DNA from: Albibacterium bauzanense
GTDB lineage: Bacteria > Bacteroidota > Bacteroidia > Sphingobacteriales > Sphingobacteriaceae
Direction: 5' to 3'
Length of the DNA stretch: 64,000 bases
NCBI RefSeq assembly: GCF_004339765.1
Contig: NZ_SMGO01000001.1
Coordinates: 1,054,001 to 1,118,000 of the forward strand
Below the pieces are notes generated by a model. The model made no database searches and was not told where the DNA came from. It saw only the letters and a list, made by a program, of their open reading frames with translations. Every line of letters begins with the position of its first letter. The stretch's first letter is position 1. Shown piece by piece: positions 24,618 to 33,488 of this stretch. The position numbers and the translations under genes were made by a program.

Positions 24618-25627
24618 GCGAAAGATTAAAAATTCTATATGCGATTCAAGGGACAGGCAACGGTCATTTAAGCAGAGCACGAGATATAATACCAATCTTA
24701 CAGAAGAAAGGCGACCTGGATATTCTGATTAGCGGCATACAGGCCGACATTGAACTACCCTACCCAATAAAATATAAATTCTATGGCCTAAGCTTTATTT
24801 TTGGCAAAAAGGGAGGAGTAGATATTTTCGAAACATTTAAGAAAGGCGATATCAAAAAGCTTATTCTAGAGATAAAACAGTTACCTATTGAAAAATATGA
24901 TCTTATTATCAACGATTTTGAGCCGGTTTCTGCATGGGCTTGCTATTTAAAGGGGAAAGAATGTATTTCATTAAGCCATCAAGCTGTTATACTCAATAAA
25001 AAATCGCCACGCCCTAAAGAGTTCAATATAATTGGGAAAACCACATTAAAAAACTATGCTCCTTCTACAGCCCAGTATGGTTTTCACTTTCAACAATACG
25101 AAGATTCCATTTACACTCCTGTTATAAGAAATGAGATTCGCGAACTTAATCCGCAGAATAAAAACCACTATACAGTATATTTACCAGCTTTTAGCGACGA
25201 TAAAATCATTAAAATACTTTCAAAATTTCCTGAAACCAAATGGGAAGTATTTTCAAAACACACAAAAGAGTCCTATATTAAAAACAATATCTCAATTTCC
25301 TGCATTAATAATGAAAGGTTCATTATGAGTATGGCTGACTCGGCAGGCGTTCTATGTGGAGCGGGATTTGAAACTCCGGCAGAAGCTTTGTTCCTTAAAA
25401 AGAAACTAATGGTTATTCCGATGAAGAAGCAATTTGAACAACAGTGCAATGCAGAAGCGTTAAAACACATGGGGATTCCGGTTATTAAGAATTTAAAGCA
25501 AAAGCAGGTTTCAAGAATAGAAGCATGGTTAAAGTCCACAACTATAATTGATGTAAATTACCCGAACATTACAGAACAGATTGTTGATGCCATCATATTT
25601 AAACATGGCAGAAAAATCAATTCTTAA
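24614..25627 (+). CDS. Glycosyltransferase of the GT-B/family 28-like type
   Basis: 337 residues. The N-terminus KILYAIQGTGNGHLSRARDI carries the G-x-G-N-G-H-L-S-R-A motif of MurG/GT28-like and related cytosolic glycosyltransferases, and the C-terminal half holds the donor-binding motif CGAGFETPAEALFLKKKLM followed by EQQCNA. No membrane helix or signal peptide. Donor and acceptor are unknown. The beta-glycosidase gene follows 26 bases downstream on the same strand, so the two may be cotranscribed and act on a related glycoside or glycolipid. It may be coupled to the small ORF whose stop overlaps its ATG. Confidence 0.85.
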   Translation: MSERLKILYAIQGTGNGHLSRARDIIPILQKKGDLDILISGIQADIELPYPIKYKFYGLSFIFGKKGGVDIFETFKKGDIKKLILEIKQLPIEKYDLIINDFEPVSAWACYLKGKECISLSHQAVILNKKSPRPKEFNIIGKTTLKNYAPSTAQYGFHFQQYEDSIYTPVIRNEIRELNPQNKNHYTVYLPAFSDDKIIKILSKFPETKWEVFSKHTKESYIKNNISISCINNERFIMSMADSAGVLCGAGFETPAEALFLKKKLMVIPMKKQFEQQCNAEALKHMGIPVIKNLKQKQVSRIEAWLKSTTIIDVNYPNITEQIVDAIIFKHGRKINS

Positions 25628-25653
25628 GAAAATCTACAATCAAGTAATAGTAT

Positions 25654-26988
25654 ATGGATCGATCGGATTTTGGCGAAGATTTTATTTGGGGCGTATCTAC
25701 TGCCGCCTATCAAATTGAGGGTGCTCATAACTTATATGGCAAGGGAGAATCGATCTGGGATCAATTTGTAAATAAAAAAGGAAAGATTCTAAATGAAGAT
25801 AAAGGGAATATAAGCTGTGATTTTTATAATCGCTTTGAAGGAGATCTTGCTTTAATGCGTGCCATGAATATCCCTAACTTTAGATTTTCTATTTCCTGGA
25901 GCAGGATTTTCCCTGATGGGATTGGCCGCCCTAATCAAATGGGTGTTGATTTCTACAACCGATTGATCGATCAATGTTTAGAACTAAACATACAACCCTG
26001 GATCACTCTTTATCACTGGGATTTACCTTCGGCATTAGAAAACCTTGGAGGCTGGACTAACCGCGATATTGTATTTTGGTTTGGCCAATATGTGAGTTTT
26101 TGCATAAGTACTTTTGGAGATCGTGTAAAGAACTGGATGGTACTGAATGAACCTATGGTATTTACCGGTGCCGGCTATTTTCTAGGTGTGCATGCACCTG
26201 GTAAGAAAGGTCTTTCAAATTTTCTGGCAGCAACTCATCATGCTGCACTTTGCCAAGCTGAAGGAGGCCGAATTATTAAATCATTACGCAATGATCTTTC
26301 TGTAGGAACTACTTTTTCTTGTTCTTACATTCAACCTTCAAGCAATAAAGAAAGAGATATATTAGCTGCTAAAAGGGTTGATACACTTTTAAACAGAACC
26401 TTCATTGAACCTCTATTGGGCCTGGGTTATCCTTCTCAAGATCTCAAAGCATTGAGAAGGATCGAAAACTATATGAAAGCAGATGATGAGAATAAGCTTA
26501 AGTTTGATATGGATTTTATCGGTATTCAAAATTATACTCAGGAAATTGTCTCACATTCTTATTTTACACCATTCTTAAAAGCCAAGATTATTAAAGCGGA
26601 TGAAAGAAAGGTTGAAAAAACAGCCATGAATTGGGAAGTATATCCTGAATCAATTTACCAAATGCTTAAGAAGTTTTCTTTATATGATGGTGTTAAAAAA
26701 CTAATTGTGACAGAAAATGGAGCTGCCTTTAATGATGAGGTCATTAACGGGGAGGTTCATGACATTCAACGCAAAGAATATCTCCAGAAATATATAGCTG
26801 AAGTATTAAGAGCCAAACAAGAAGGCATCAATGTACAAGGCTACTTTGTTTGGAGCTTTACTGACAATTTTGAATGGGCGGAAGGATTTCTCCCACGCTT
26901 CGGATTAGTGCATATAAATTATAAAAACCAAAAAAGAATTATAAAGGACTCAGGCAAATGGTATAAGTCTTTTTTAAAGACTTATTAA
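25654..26988 (+). CDS. GH1 beta-glucosidase/beta-glycosidase
   Basis: 444-residue retaining glycoside hydrolase, the usual length of GH1. The (beta/alpha)8 barrel has the acid/base Glu166 in WMVLNEP and the nucleophile Glu354 in IVTENGAAF, with the sugar-binding NEP, FIGIQNYT, and the C-terminal W-S-F-T-D-N-F-E-W-A-E motif for the -1 subsite. There is no signal peptide, so it should be cytosolic and act on imported beta-glucosides, galactosides or related glycosides. The upstream glycosyltransferase on the same strand suggests a linked pathway. Confidence 0.94.
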   Translation: MDRSDFGEDFIWGVSTAAYQIEGAHNLYGKGESIWDQFVNKKGKILNEDKGNISCDFYNRFEGDLALMRAMNIPNFRFSISWSRIFPDGIGRPNQMGVDFYNRLIDQCLELNIQPWITLYHWDLPSALENLGGWTNRDIVFWFGQYVSFCISTFGDRVKNWMVLNEPMVFTGAGYFLGVHAPGKKGLSNFLAATHHAALCQAEGGRIIKSLRNDLSVGTTFSCSYIQPSSNKERDILAAKRVDTLLNRTFIEPLLGLGYPSQDLKALRRIENYMKADDENKLKFDMDFIGIQNYTQEIVSHSYFTPFLKAKIIKADERKVEKTAMNWEVYPESIYQMLKKFSLYDGVKKLIVTENGAAFNDEVINGEVHDIQRKEYLQKYIAEVLRAKQEGINVQGYFVWSFTDNFEWAEGFLPRFGLVHINYKNQKRIIKDSGKWYKSFLKTY

Positions 26989-27004
26989 CTTATATATTTC
27001 TGCT

Positions 27005-29575
27005 TTAATCCTCTTTTCTAAGTACCTCCAATGGCGTTCTGTTTAACAATGCCGTACTATTAAATATACCTATTATTACAGTCAGCGCTGAAACGCCAAC
27101 AAAAAGACCTATAATAAGCAAGATATCTGGAACGAAAGGTAGTTCAAAACTAAAAATAGCTAACGCCCAACTTGAAAGTAAGGCTATTACGATACCTGTT
27201 GAAGCAGCAAGAGTTCCTAAAAACAAATACTCCATTGCGGCGATAGTCAATATCTGCTTTCTGCTAGCTCCCATGGTTCTTAATAAAACACTTTCTCGAA
27301 CTCGCTGATATTTACTAATCATAACTGACGCTATTAATACGATTATACCTGTTAAGATACTTAAAGCTGCCATAAATTGGATTACAAAGCCAATCTTACT
27401 CAATATTTCATCTAATATGGTTAATATAAGATTCAGATCAATAATAGAAACCGTAGGGAATCGTTGAACTACAGCCAACTGAAAGGCAGCTGAGATTTCA
27501 CTATTCGGAGTCTTTGTCATGATAACATGAAACTGAGGAGCATCATCAATAACTCCTTTAGGAAAGACTACCCTAAAGTTTGTTTGAACTCTATTCCAAT
27601 CCACTTCACGAAAGCTCCCTACAATAGTAGGAACCATCAATCCCTGAACATTGTATACCAGACGATCTCCTATTTTAAGACCTGCCCTTTGTGCATATTC
27701 CTTTTCTAAGGACACTCTTGCCGTATCGCCTTTTCCTACTTCACCAATCCATACACCGTCGGTTATTTTCTCTGAAGAGATTATGCTATCACGATAGGTA
27801 ACTCGTAATTCACGACCAAAGGAACGAACCGATAGACCCAAAGTGCTATCTTTTCTAACAGTAGCCTCATTATATCCATTAATCGTTTCAAGCTGAATAG
27901 TAACAATAGGAACTTCTTGAATAACCGGTAGATTCTCCTTATTCACTAAATCAAGTACTTTTTGTTTTTGGCTTGATTGAATATCAAACAAAACCATATT
28001 AGGCTGATTACTACTAGCAGAGAACGAGAGTTGCGAGATTAATAATGCCTTTACAAAAAACAAGGTTGCTATAAATGCCGTACCTAAGCCAATAGCCATT
28101 ACCATAATAACAGTTTGATTATTTGGACGGTATAAATTAGATAAACCTTGACGCCAGAGGTAGCTCCATGAATGTGGAAAGTACCTCTTCACCATTTTTA
28201 CCAATAGAAGCGAAACTCCGTATAGAATTAAAAACCCCAATAGAACACCTGCTGTAAACGCCAGTGTTTGAAACCAACTATCTAATTGCATTCTCGCAAA
28301 AAGCAGAATAAAAAGCACGATCAATCCATAAACTAATGTCTTATATTTATTCTTAGGGCCATCATTCTCTTCATAAGATAATCTTAAAGTATTTAAAGGA
28401 GATATTCTATGAATACCAATAAGCGGCAATAAGGCAAAGAGAATTGAAATAAACACACCAAGAGCTATTCCTTTAAGAATTGCTATTACCGACAGATCGT
28501 TACTTACTGCTACCGGCAATAAGTCTTGCAGAACAACTGGCAATAATTGTTGTATTAAAACTCCCAACGCTGCCCCTAGCACCGACCCTATCAAACCGAT
28601 TCCGGCAACTTGGATCAAGAAAATAAGAAAAGCTTGTCTGGAACTCACTCCCAAACATCTTAGAACTGCTATGCTATTTAATTTTTCACGGATATAAATC
28701 TGAATGGCACTGGAAACACCAATACAGCCTAATAGTAAGGCGACAAAGCCTACAAGCGACAAAAATCCTGTGAGGTCATCAAAAGATCTACCCGTACTTT
28801 CTTTACGCATCTGAATGGTTTCTCCGTCCAGGCCTTCTAATTCAAAAGGTGCATCTAATTTTTCTACTATATTATCGACATCAGTTGTCTTGGGAAATTG
28901 ATAATAGAAATTATAACTTACTCTGCTTCCTTTTTGTAATAATCCAGTCGACTCTAGATATTCTAATGGAATAAAAATAGCAGGAGCTACAGAACTGGAA
29001 ATACCACTTTGTCCGGGAGCATTTGTAAGCGTGCCTGCAATTGTAAATTTCTGAGTACCGATCACTACCTGATCACCTACTTCGGCATTAAATTGCAGCA
29101 TTAAGGTTTTATCTACCAATGCGTTTTTACCAGATCTAAAAGAGCTTTCAGCAGATTCAGGAATAGTTTCTAACTTTCCATAGAATGGGAAATTACCTCC
29201 TAAAGCACGAATATCTACCAGCCTGCTCCCTCCGCTTTTCTCAAATAAAGCCATAGAAGCAAAGCTCTTTTCTTCGGCAGAAGCGATACTAATACTTTTT
29301 ATGGAGTCTATTAAATGTTGAGCGCTCTCTGACAATTCCTTACGACTATCAACCACCAAATCTGCACCTATTAATTCTGCAGCCTGCTGATCAATATCCT
29401 TTTTTAAATTATCACTAAAAGATGAGATAGCAACCATGGAAGCGATTCCAAGGACGATAGAAGAGATGAACAATAAGAGCCTGGATTTATTTTTCCTACT
29501 ATCTCTTAAAGCCATTTTTAATATCCACCAAAAATTCGTTTTGGTGGTGTAGGATACCTTATCGTTATTCTGCAT
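27005..29575 (-). CDS. ABC transporter permease, YbbP-like FtsX/MacB family
   Basis: About 856 residues with the two-half YbbP layout: an N-terminal helix, a large periplasmic domain, three helices (near 259-290, 310-345, 360-390), a second periplasmic domain, and closing helices with FtsX signatures such as RESVLLRTMGASRKQILTIAAMEYLFLG. It pairs with the ATP-binding protein encoded just upstream. The ATG at 29575 is preferred over an in-frame GTG at 29593 because it gives a short 11-base overlap with the ATPase gene. YbbA/YbbP systems are adjacent to tesA in E. coli and are thought to work at the envelope; the substrate is not known. Confidence 0.9.
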   Translation of the reverse strand: MQNNDKVSYTTKTNFWWILKMALRDSRKNKSRLLLFISSIVLGIASMVAISSFSDNLKKDIDQQAAELIGADLVVDSRKELSESAQHLIDSIKSISIASAEEKSFASMALFEKSGGSRLVDIRALGGNFPFYGKLETIPESAESSFRSGKNALVDKTLMLQFNAEVGDQVVIGTQKFTIAGTLTNAPGQSGISSSVAPAIFIPLEYLESTGLLQKGSRVSYNFYYQFPKTTDVDNIVEKLDAPFELEGLDGETIQMRKESTGRSFDDLTGFLSLVGFVALLLGCIGVSSAIQIYIREKLNSIAVLRCLGVSSRQAFLIFLIQVAGIGLIGSVLGAALGVLIQQLLPVVLQDLLPVAVSNDLSVIAILKGIALGVFISILFALLPLIGIHRISPLNTLRLSYEENDGPKNKYKTLVYGLIVLFILLFARMQLDSWFQTLAFTAGVLLGFLILYGVSLLLVKMVKRYFPHSWSYLWRQGLSNLYRPNNQTVIMVMAIGLGTAFIATLFFVKALLISQLSFSASSNQPNMVLFDIQSSQKQKVLDLVNKENLPVIQEVPIVTIQLETINGYNEATVRKDSTLGLSVRSFGRELRVTYRDSIISSEKITDGVWIGEVGKGDTARVSLEKEYAQRAGLKIGDRLVYNVQGLMVPTIVGSFREVDWNRVQTNFRVVFPKGVIDDAPQFHVIMTKTPNSEISAAFQLAVVQRFPTVSIIDLNLILTILDEILSKIGFVIQFMAALSILTGIIVLIASVMISKYQRVRESVLLRTMGASRKQILTIAAMEYLFLGTLAASTGIVIALLSSWALAIFSFELPFVPDILLIIGLFVGVSALTVIIGIFNSTALLNRTPLEVLRKED

Positions 29576-30242
29576 TATCCAATAATTTACCACCCTTTAA
29601 TCGAATAACACGTTGCGTTCTTGCAGCCAGCTCAAGATCATGAGTTACTAAAACGAGGGTAGTTCCAGCTTCACGATTCAGATCAAACAGTAACTTTTCT
29701 ACCCGCTCACCTGTTTCTGTATCCAGATTACCAGTGGGTTCATCTGCAAACAAGATTTTAGGAGAATTGGAGAATGCTCTTGCCAAAGAAATACGTTGTT
29801 GTTCACCACCCGATAGCTGGGATGGATAGTGAGAAGCCCGGTCTTGAAGTCCAACCTTCTCTAATAGCTCCATTGCTTTTTCCTTGATATTACTGGCTCC
29901 TCTCAATTCAAGTGGCACCATCACATTTTCAAGGGCTGTGAGTGTCGATAAAAGTTGGAAATTCTGGAAAATAAATCCGACATGCTGATTTCGTATCCAT
30001 GCACGTTCGTCTTCATTAAGATTGTTTAGATTAATGTTATTCAAAATTACATCGCCACTACTGGCACGATCAAGTCCGGCACATAAACCCAAGAGGGTAG
30101 TTTTTCCGCTTCCGGAGGGGCCTACAATTGCTACTGTAGATTTCTCTTCAATATCGAAATCAATATGTTGTAATACGGTTAAAGTATTACTTCCACTTTT
30201 ATAAATTTTAGCTAGATTTTTTACACTCAGAATAGATCCCAA
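29565..30242 (-). CDS. ABC transporter ATP-binding protein, YbbA/LolD-like
   Basis: 225-residue nucleotide-binding subunit. Walker A GPSGSGKTT (residues 41-49), Q-loop in HVGFIFQNFQLLS, signature LSGGEQQRISLARA and Walker B ILFADEPTGNLD are intact. It belongs to the LolD/MacB group that pairs with FtsX-type permeases. The start is a TTG: there is an in-frame TAA only three codons upstream and no ATG between, so a non-ATG start is forced. It is divergent from tesA, with about 126 bases between them. Confidence 0.93.
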   Translation of the reverse strand: MGSILSVKNLAKIYKSGSNTLTVLQHIDFDIEEKSTVAIVGPSGSGKTTLLGLCAGLDRASSGDVILNNINLNNLNEDERAWIRNQHVGFIFQNFQLLSTLTALENVMVPLELRGASNIKEKAMELLEKVGLQDRASHYPSQLSGGEQQRISLARAFSNSPKILFADEPTGNLDTETGERVEKLLFDLNREAGTTLVLVTHDLELAARTQRVIRLKGGKLLDNAE

Positions 30243-30350
30243 AATATTTTATTTTAATATAATTGTATTCGACCAGGTTATTTTTTTAATAATGGCAAAA
30301 ATATACGGATAAATTAAGTACTTTGTCAATTAAATATGATCCATAACAAG

Positions 30351-30358
30351 TAATTTTG
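30351..30358 (+). promoter_or_regulatory. -7 box upstream of tesA
   Basis: TAATTTTG matches the TAnnTTTG -7 consensus of Bacteroidota, 10 bases before the tesA ATG. A TTTG at 30322-30325 is 25 bases upstream, longer than the usual spacing of 19-21, so the -33 element is uncertain. Confidence 0.4.
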
Positions 30359-30368
30359 ACGTTACGAT

Positions 30369-31049
30369 ATGAATTTTAGAATACTGTTTTCTTTACTAAT
30401 TTGCTCTTTTATATTGGCTTGTTCAAACGCCAATAATCAACAATCGACTCAGCAGGAAGACAATTCTGCTATTCCTGATACAGTAGAAACAACACAAATG
30501 AAAACGATTCTTTTCTTTGGAAATAGCTTAACAGCCGGCTATGGTCTTGATGATCCTAATGATGCATTCCCCGGACTTATACAATTAAAGATCGACTCTC
30601 TAGGCTTACCTTATAAAACAATTAATGCAGGGCTAAGTGGTGAGACCTCTTCTGGTGGAAAGGAAAGAATTGACTGGTTGTTAAAGCAAAAAATAGATGT
30701 TTTCGTGTTGGAACTTGGAGCAAATGACGGCTTAAGAGGTTTACCTGCAAATGAAACTTACAAGAGTTTACAAGCAATTATTGACAAGGTAAAAGCAGCC
30801 TGGCCCGATTGCAAAATGGTGCTAACCGGCATGTTAGTACCGCCAAGTATGGGGCAACGTTATTCCGAAGATTTTAAAGCCGTTTTCATAAACCTCGCTA
30901 AAGAGAATAATATGGCATTCGTTCCATTCTTGCTAGAAAATGTTGCGGGAGAAGTTGAACTAAACCAAGGCGATGGCATTCATCCAACAGTTGAAGGACA
31001 ACAGATTTTAGCTGAGAACGTATGGAAGGTACTGCGCCCGATTTTATAA
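30369..31049 (+). CDS. tesA: TesA-like SGNH arylesterase/lysophospholipase, lipoprotein
   Basis: 226 residues. A lipobox with Cys18 (SFILACSN) follows a short signal sequence, so the enzyme is anchored in the envelope. SGNH hydrolase blocks: block I FFGNSLTAGYGL with Ser53, block II Gly in NAGLSGETS, block III GANDGLRG with Asn119, block V DGIHPT with Asp202 and His205. E. coli TesA is periplasmic and hydrolyses thioesters and lysophospholipids; the lipoprotein form here is typical of Bacteroidota. It is divergent from a ybbA-ybbP pair, the same grouping as in E. coli. Confidence 0.91.
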   Translation: MNFRILFSLLICSFILACSNANNQQSTQQEDNSAIPDTVETTQMKTILFFGNSLTAGYGLDDPNDAFPGLIQLKIDSLGLPYKTINAGLSGETSSGGKERIDWLLKQKIDVFVLELGANDGLRGLPANETYKSLQAIIDKVKAAWPDCKMVLTGMLVPPSMGQRYSEDFKAVFINLAKENNMAFVPFLLENVAGEVELNQGDGIHPTVEGQQILAENVWKVLRPIL

Positions 31050-31058
31050 GGAAACATT

Positions 31059-31871
31059 TTATTGTTTTACGAGTTGGCTCAGATTCGTTTTTAGTTTCTC
31101 TAGAAAAGATGCTTCTTTGATTAAATTAGGATGTTCAAGTAAATATTTTACTCCATAATTATAGCCAATATCAATAATCTCATTGGCTTTACTCAATTCA
31201 AACAGGTTATAATCAATAAGCTCTTTTGGTTCTATGTACATAAAACATCCGTGAGCAGATCGTCGGACTTTTTCTACAAAGCTTAAATGGAAAGAACGAT
31301 CTATTATTTCCCATAGGCCTCTTTTTTCACTTAAATCACGGATCGGGTTTACATGCACACAAACAACGTCTTTCTTCCTATTAAGAAATGGCTCAACTGG
31401 TAAATTGTTAAATAATCCACCATCAACATATGGAATATTATCAATTTCAACCGCTGGAAAGATTGCCGGAATTGCACAAGAGGCTGCCAATGCTTCCATG
31501 ATGTCGCCCTTATTAAAGATTTTTTGAGTTCCATCAATAAACGAAGTAGCTGTTATATAAAGAGGCATATTCAACTCTTCGAACTTATGATGCCGCAAAT
31601 TTTTCTTGATATATTCGCTGACTTTATTAAAAGAAATAAGACCCATCCTCAATGAATTCCAGGTAAACATTCGGCGGCTTAACTTTCCGGCAAGGATCTC
31701 GATAACTTCATCAACCGTATAACCATTGGCTAAAAATGCCCCAGCGATTGCTCCGGCACTGGTGCCTGATATTTCAGAAGGATAAACTTTCTGTTCGTGC
31801 AGAGCCTTTATTACTCCTAAATGAGCAAAGCCTCTCGCCCCGCCACCAGAAAGCACAAATGGTTTCTTCAT
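31059..31871 (-). CDS. Patatin-like phospholipase
   Basis: 270-residue lipid acyl hydrolase with the Ser-Asp dyad: oxyanion motif GGGARG (residues 9-14), nucleophile elbow GTSAG with Ser38, and DGGLFNN with Asp150. No signal peptide, so probably cytoplasmic or peripheral. Similar in layout to RssA/YchK-type proteins. The start at 31871 (MKKPFVLSGGGARG) is preferred over an in-frame ATG 24 bases upstream that would leave eight extra residues before the conserved first strand. Substrate is not known. Confidence 0.88.
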   Translation of the reverse strand: MKKPFVLSGGGARGFAHLGVIKALHEQKVYPSEISGTSAGAIAGAFLANGYTVDEVIEILAGKLSRRMFTWNSLRMGLISFNKVSEYIKKNLRHHKFEELNMPLYITATSFIDGTQKIFNKGDIMEALAASCAIPAIFPAVEIDNIPYVDGGLFNNLPVEPFLNRKKDVVCVHVNPIRDLSEKRGLWEIIDRSFHLSFVEKVRRSAHGCFMYIEPKELIDYNLFELSKANEIIDIGYNYGVKYLLEHPNLIKEASFLEKLKTNLSQLVKQ

Positions 31872-31946
31872 TATTGCAATTGATAAGATATGCAAAATAT
31901 CAATTTATTTACAGAACTTATAGAATATTTACATAGATTCAAAAAT

Positions 31947-32732
31947 ATGGCATATGTATTAATAACCGGAGGAGGTAAAGGAATAGGAAAGGCTATTGCT
32001 ATAGAGTTAGCATCAAGAGGTTACAATGTATTATTAGTCGCCCGAACAGAAGATGATCTAATAAAACTATGCAATAAGATAGAAACAACATATTCTGTAA
32101 AAACTCAATATTTCAAAGCTGATCTTTCAGTAAAGGGCATCGAAAATGATATATTCCGTTGGGTACAATCCCTTAATATTGAAATCGAAATTCTAGTAAA
32201 CAATGCAGGATATGGGTTAAGTGGAAATTTCGAAAGCCAGCGCTTAGATGATTTAAAAAATATGATGCAATTAAATATGATTACATTAACCGCGATTACA
32301 TATGCCTTTTTACCTCAATTGAAAAAGCAGGAGAAATCGTTTATTTTAAACATTGCAAGTACTGCTGCTTATCAAGCAATACCCGGACTGAGTGTATATG
32401 CTGCAACAAAATCGTTCGTTCTTTCTTTTAGTAGAGGTCTTAAAGTAGAGCTTATTAATAGTTCCGTTTCTGTAACCTGTATATTGCCAGGGCCTACAAA
32501 TACTGCCTTTATGGAACGCGCCAGCCTAAGCAAAAGAGGTTTAGAATTAACAAAGAAAGTACATATGCAACCAGAAAACGTTGCTAAAATTGCAGTTCAC
32601 GCACTTTTGACTGGTAAGGCTGAAGTAGTTTCTGGATTAAAAAACAAATTGACAAGCTTTTTATCCTGGCTCTTACCGAAATCTTTAATAGAAAGAATTG
32701 CAGGTAAACTGATAAGGAATGTATTACACTAG
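31947..32732 (+). CDS. Short-chain dehydrogenase/reductase
   Basis: 261-residue classical SDR. Cofactor motif TGGGKGIG (residues 7-14), NNAG (85-88), catalytic Ser138, Tyr151 and Lys155 (IASTAAYQ, then SVYAATKSF). It resembles the DltE/YdfG-like cytosolic oxidoreductases; NADP(H) preference is suggested by the basic residue after the second strand (VARTED). The start at 31947 (MAYVLITGGG) is preferred over an in-frame ATG at 31890. A short hydrophobic C-terminus (about 235-250) may contact the membrane. Its stop shares a CTAG with the convergent lipoprotein gene. Confidence 0.9.
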   Translation: MAYVLITGGGKGIGKAIAIELASRGYNVLLVARTEDDLIKLCNKIETTYSVKTQYFKADLSVKGIENDIFRWVQSLNIEIEILVNNAGYGLSGNFESQRLDDLKNMMQLNMITLTAITYAFLPQLKKQEKSFILNIASTAAYQAIPGLSVYAATKSFVLSFSRGLKVELINSSVSVTCILPGPTNTAFMERASLSKRGLELTKKVHMQPENVAKIAVHALLTGKAEVVSGLKNKLTSFLSWLLPKSLIERIAGKLIRNVLH

Positions 32733-33358
32733 TTTCGCTTCAAAATAACGCCTTTATTTATCATATCAGTCATGATGACCTGGCTTAATTCTGTACCTAA
32801 AGATCTTGCTGAACTCGGGTTAAATGACTTTGTTTGTGCCGAATATTTCAATGCTTTAGTACTTAAATCATAGAAATTAGCCTCTAATGTATAATTTGTT
32901 GATTCTGTATAATAGCCCGGATTATATATTCTTGCATAGACTGTTTGATAGAAACCCCAGAAATAATTATAATAAGTATAAGGCCTATAACTGACAGACC
33001 CAGGCACGTAGTCTTTGTCTTTTGATCGATCTAATAATGCTACAACTAAAACTGCATCATAACCATTATCCGTAATCTTAGCAACGGCTTCTTTTTCAGT
33101 AAGCTTTTCAAAGGCTTTAGGACCATATTCAATATATGCCGATCCACTCGCCATACCATTTGTTAAAAAACCTTGTACCAAACCTTTTTCAAGATTTTCC
33201 CTCAGCTCTAAATTCTTAGGGTCCATTAGCCCTAATACCAGAACCTTATTATACTGTTTAACAGTTTCATCAGGAGCCTTCCATGAAGAAACTAACCGAG
33301 TGCTGCTACATCCACTAAAAATGAACAGCGCAATTATTGGTAAAATGAACTTTTTCAT
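32729..33358 (-). CDS. Lipoprotein, DUF4136-like
   Basis: 209-residue lipoprotein; lipobox with Cys17 (FIFSGCSSTRL). The body begins VSSWKAPDETVKQYNKVLVLGL, a pattern I associate with the DUF4136/envelope-lipoprotein families, and contains a Tyr-rich central stretch (SVSYRPYTYYNYFWGFYQTVYARIYNPGYY is one region; key feature is the high Tyr content). Function unknown. The last four bases (CTAG) are shared with the stop of the convergent SDR gene. Confidence 0.75.
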   Translation of the reverse strand: MKKFILPIIALFIFSGCSSTRLVSSWKAPDETVKQYNKVLVLGLMDPKNLELRENLEKGLVQGFLTNGMASGSAYIEYGPKAFEKLTEKEAVAKITDNGYDAVLVVALLDRSKDKDYVPGSVSYRPYTYYNYFWGFYQTVYARIYNPGYYTESTNYTLEANFYDLSTKALKYSAQTKSFNPSSARSLGTELSQVIMTDMINKGVILKRN

Positions 33359-33488
33359 GACCTGTTATTCTATATATATTAATAACATAACTATTGAGTT
33401 TCAGTTTTGTTATTAGAAAAATTTACTATCTTCAATGAAAATAGCTTTATTAAACCTATCTCTTATTAAATCCAATTTTTTATCAATT

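Noticed and set aside
31962-31980. GGAGGAGGT as a Shine-Dalgarno
   Set aside because: It lies inside the SDR gene and encodes the glycine-rich TGGGKG cofactor motif.
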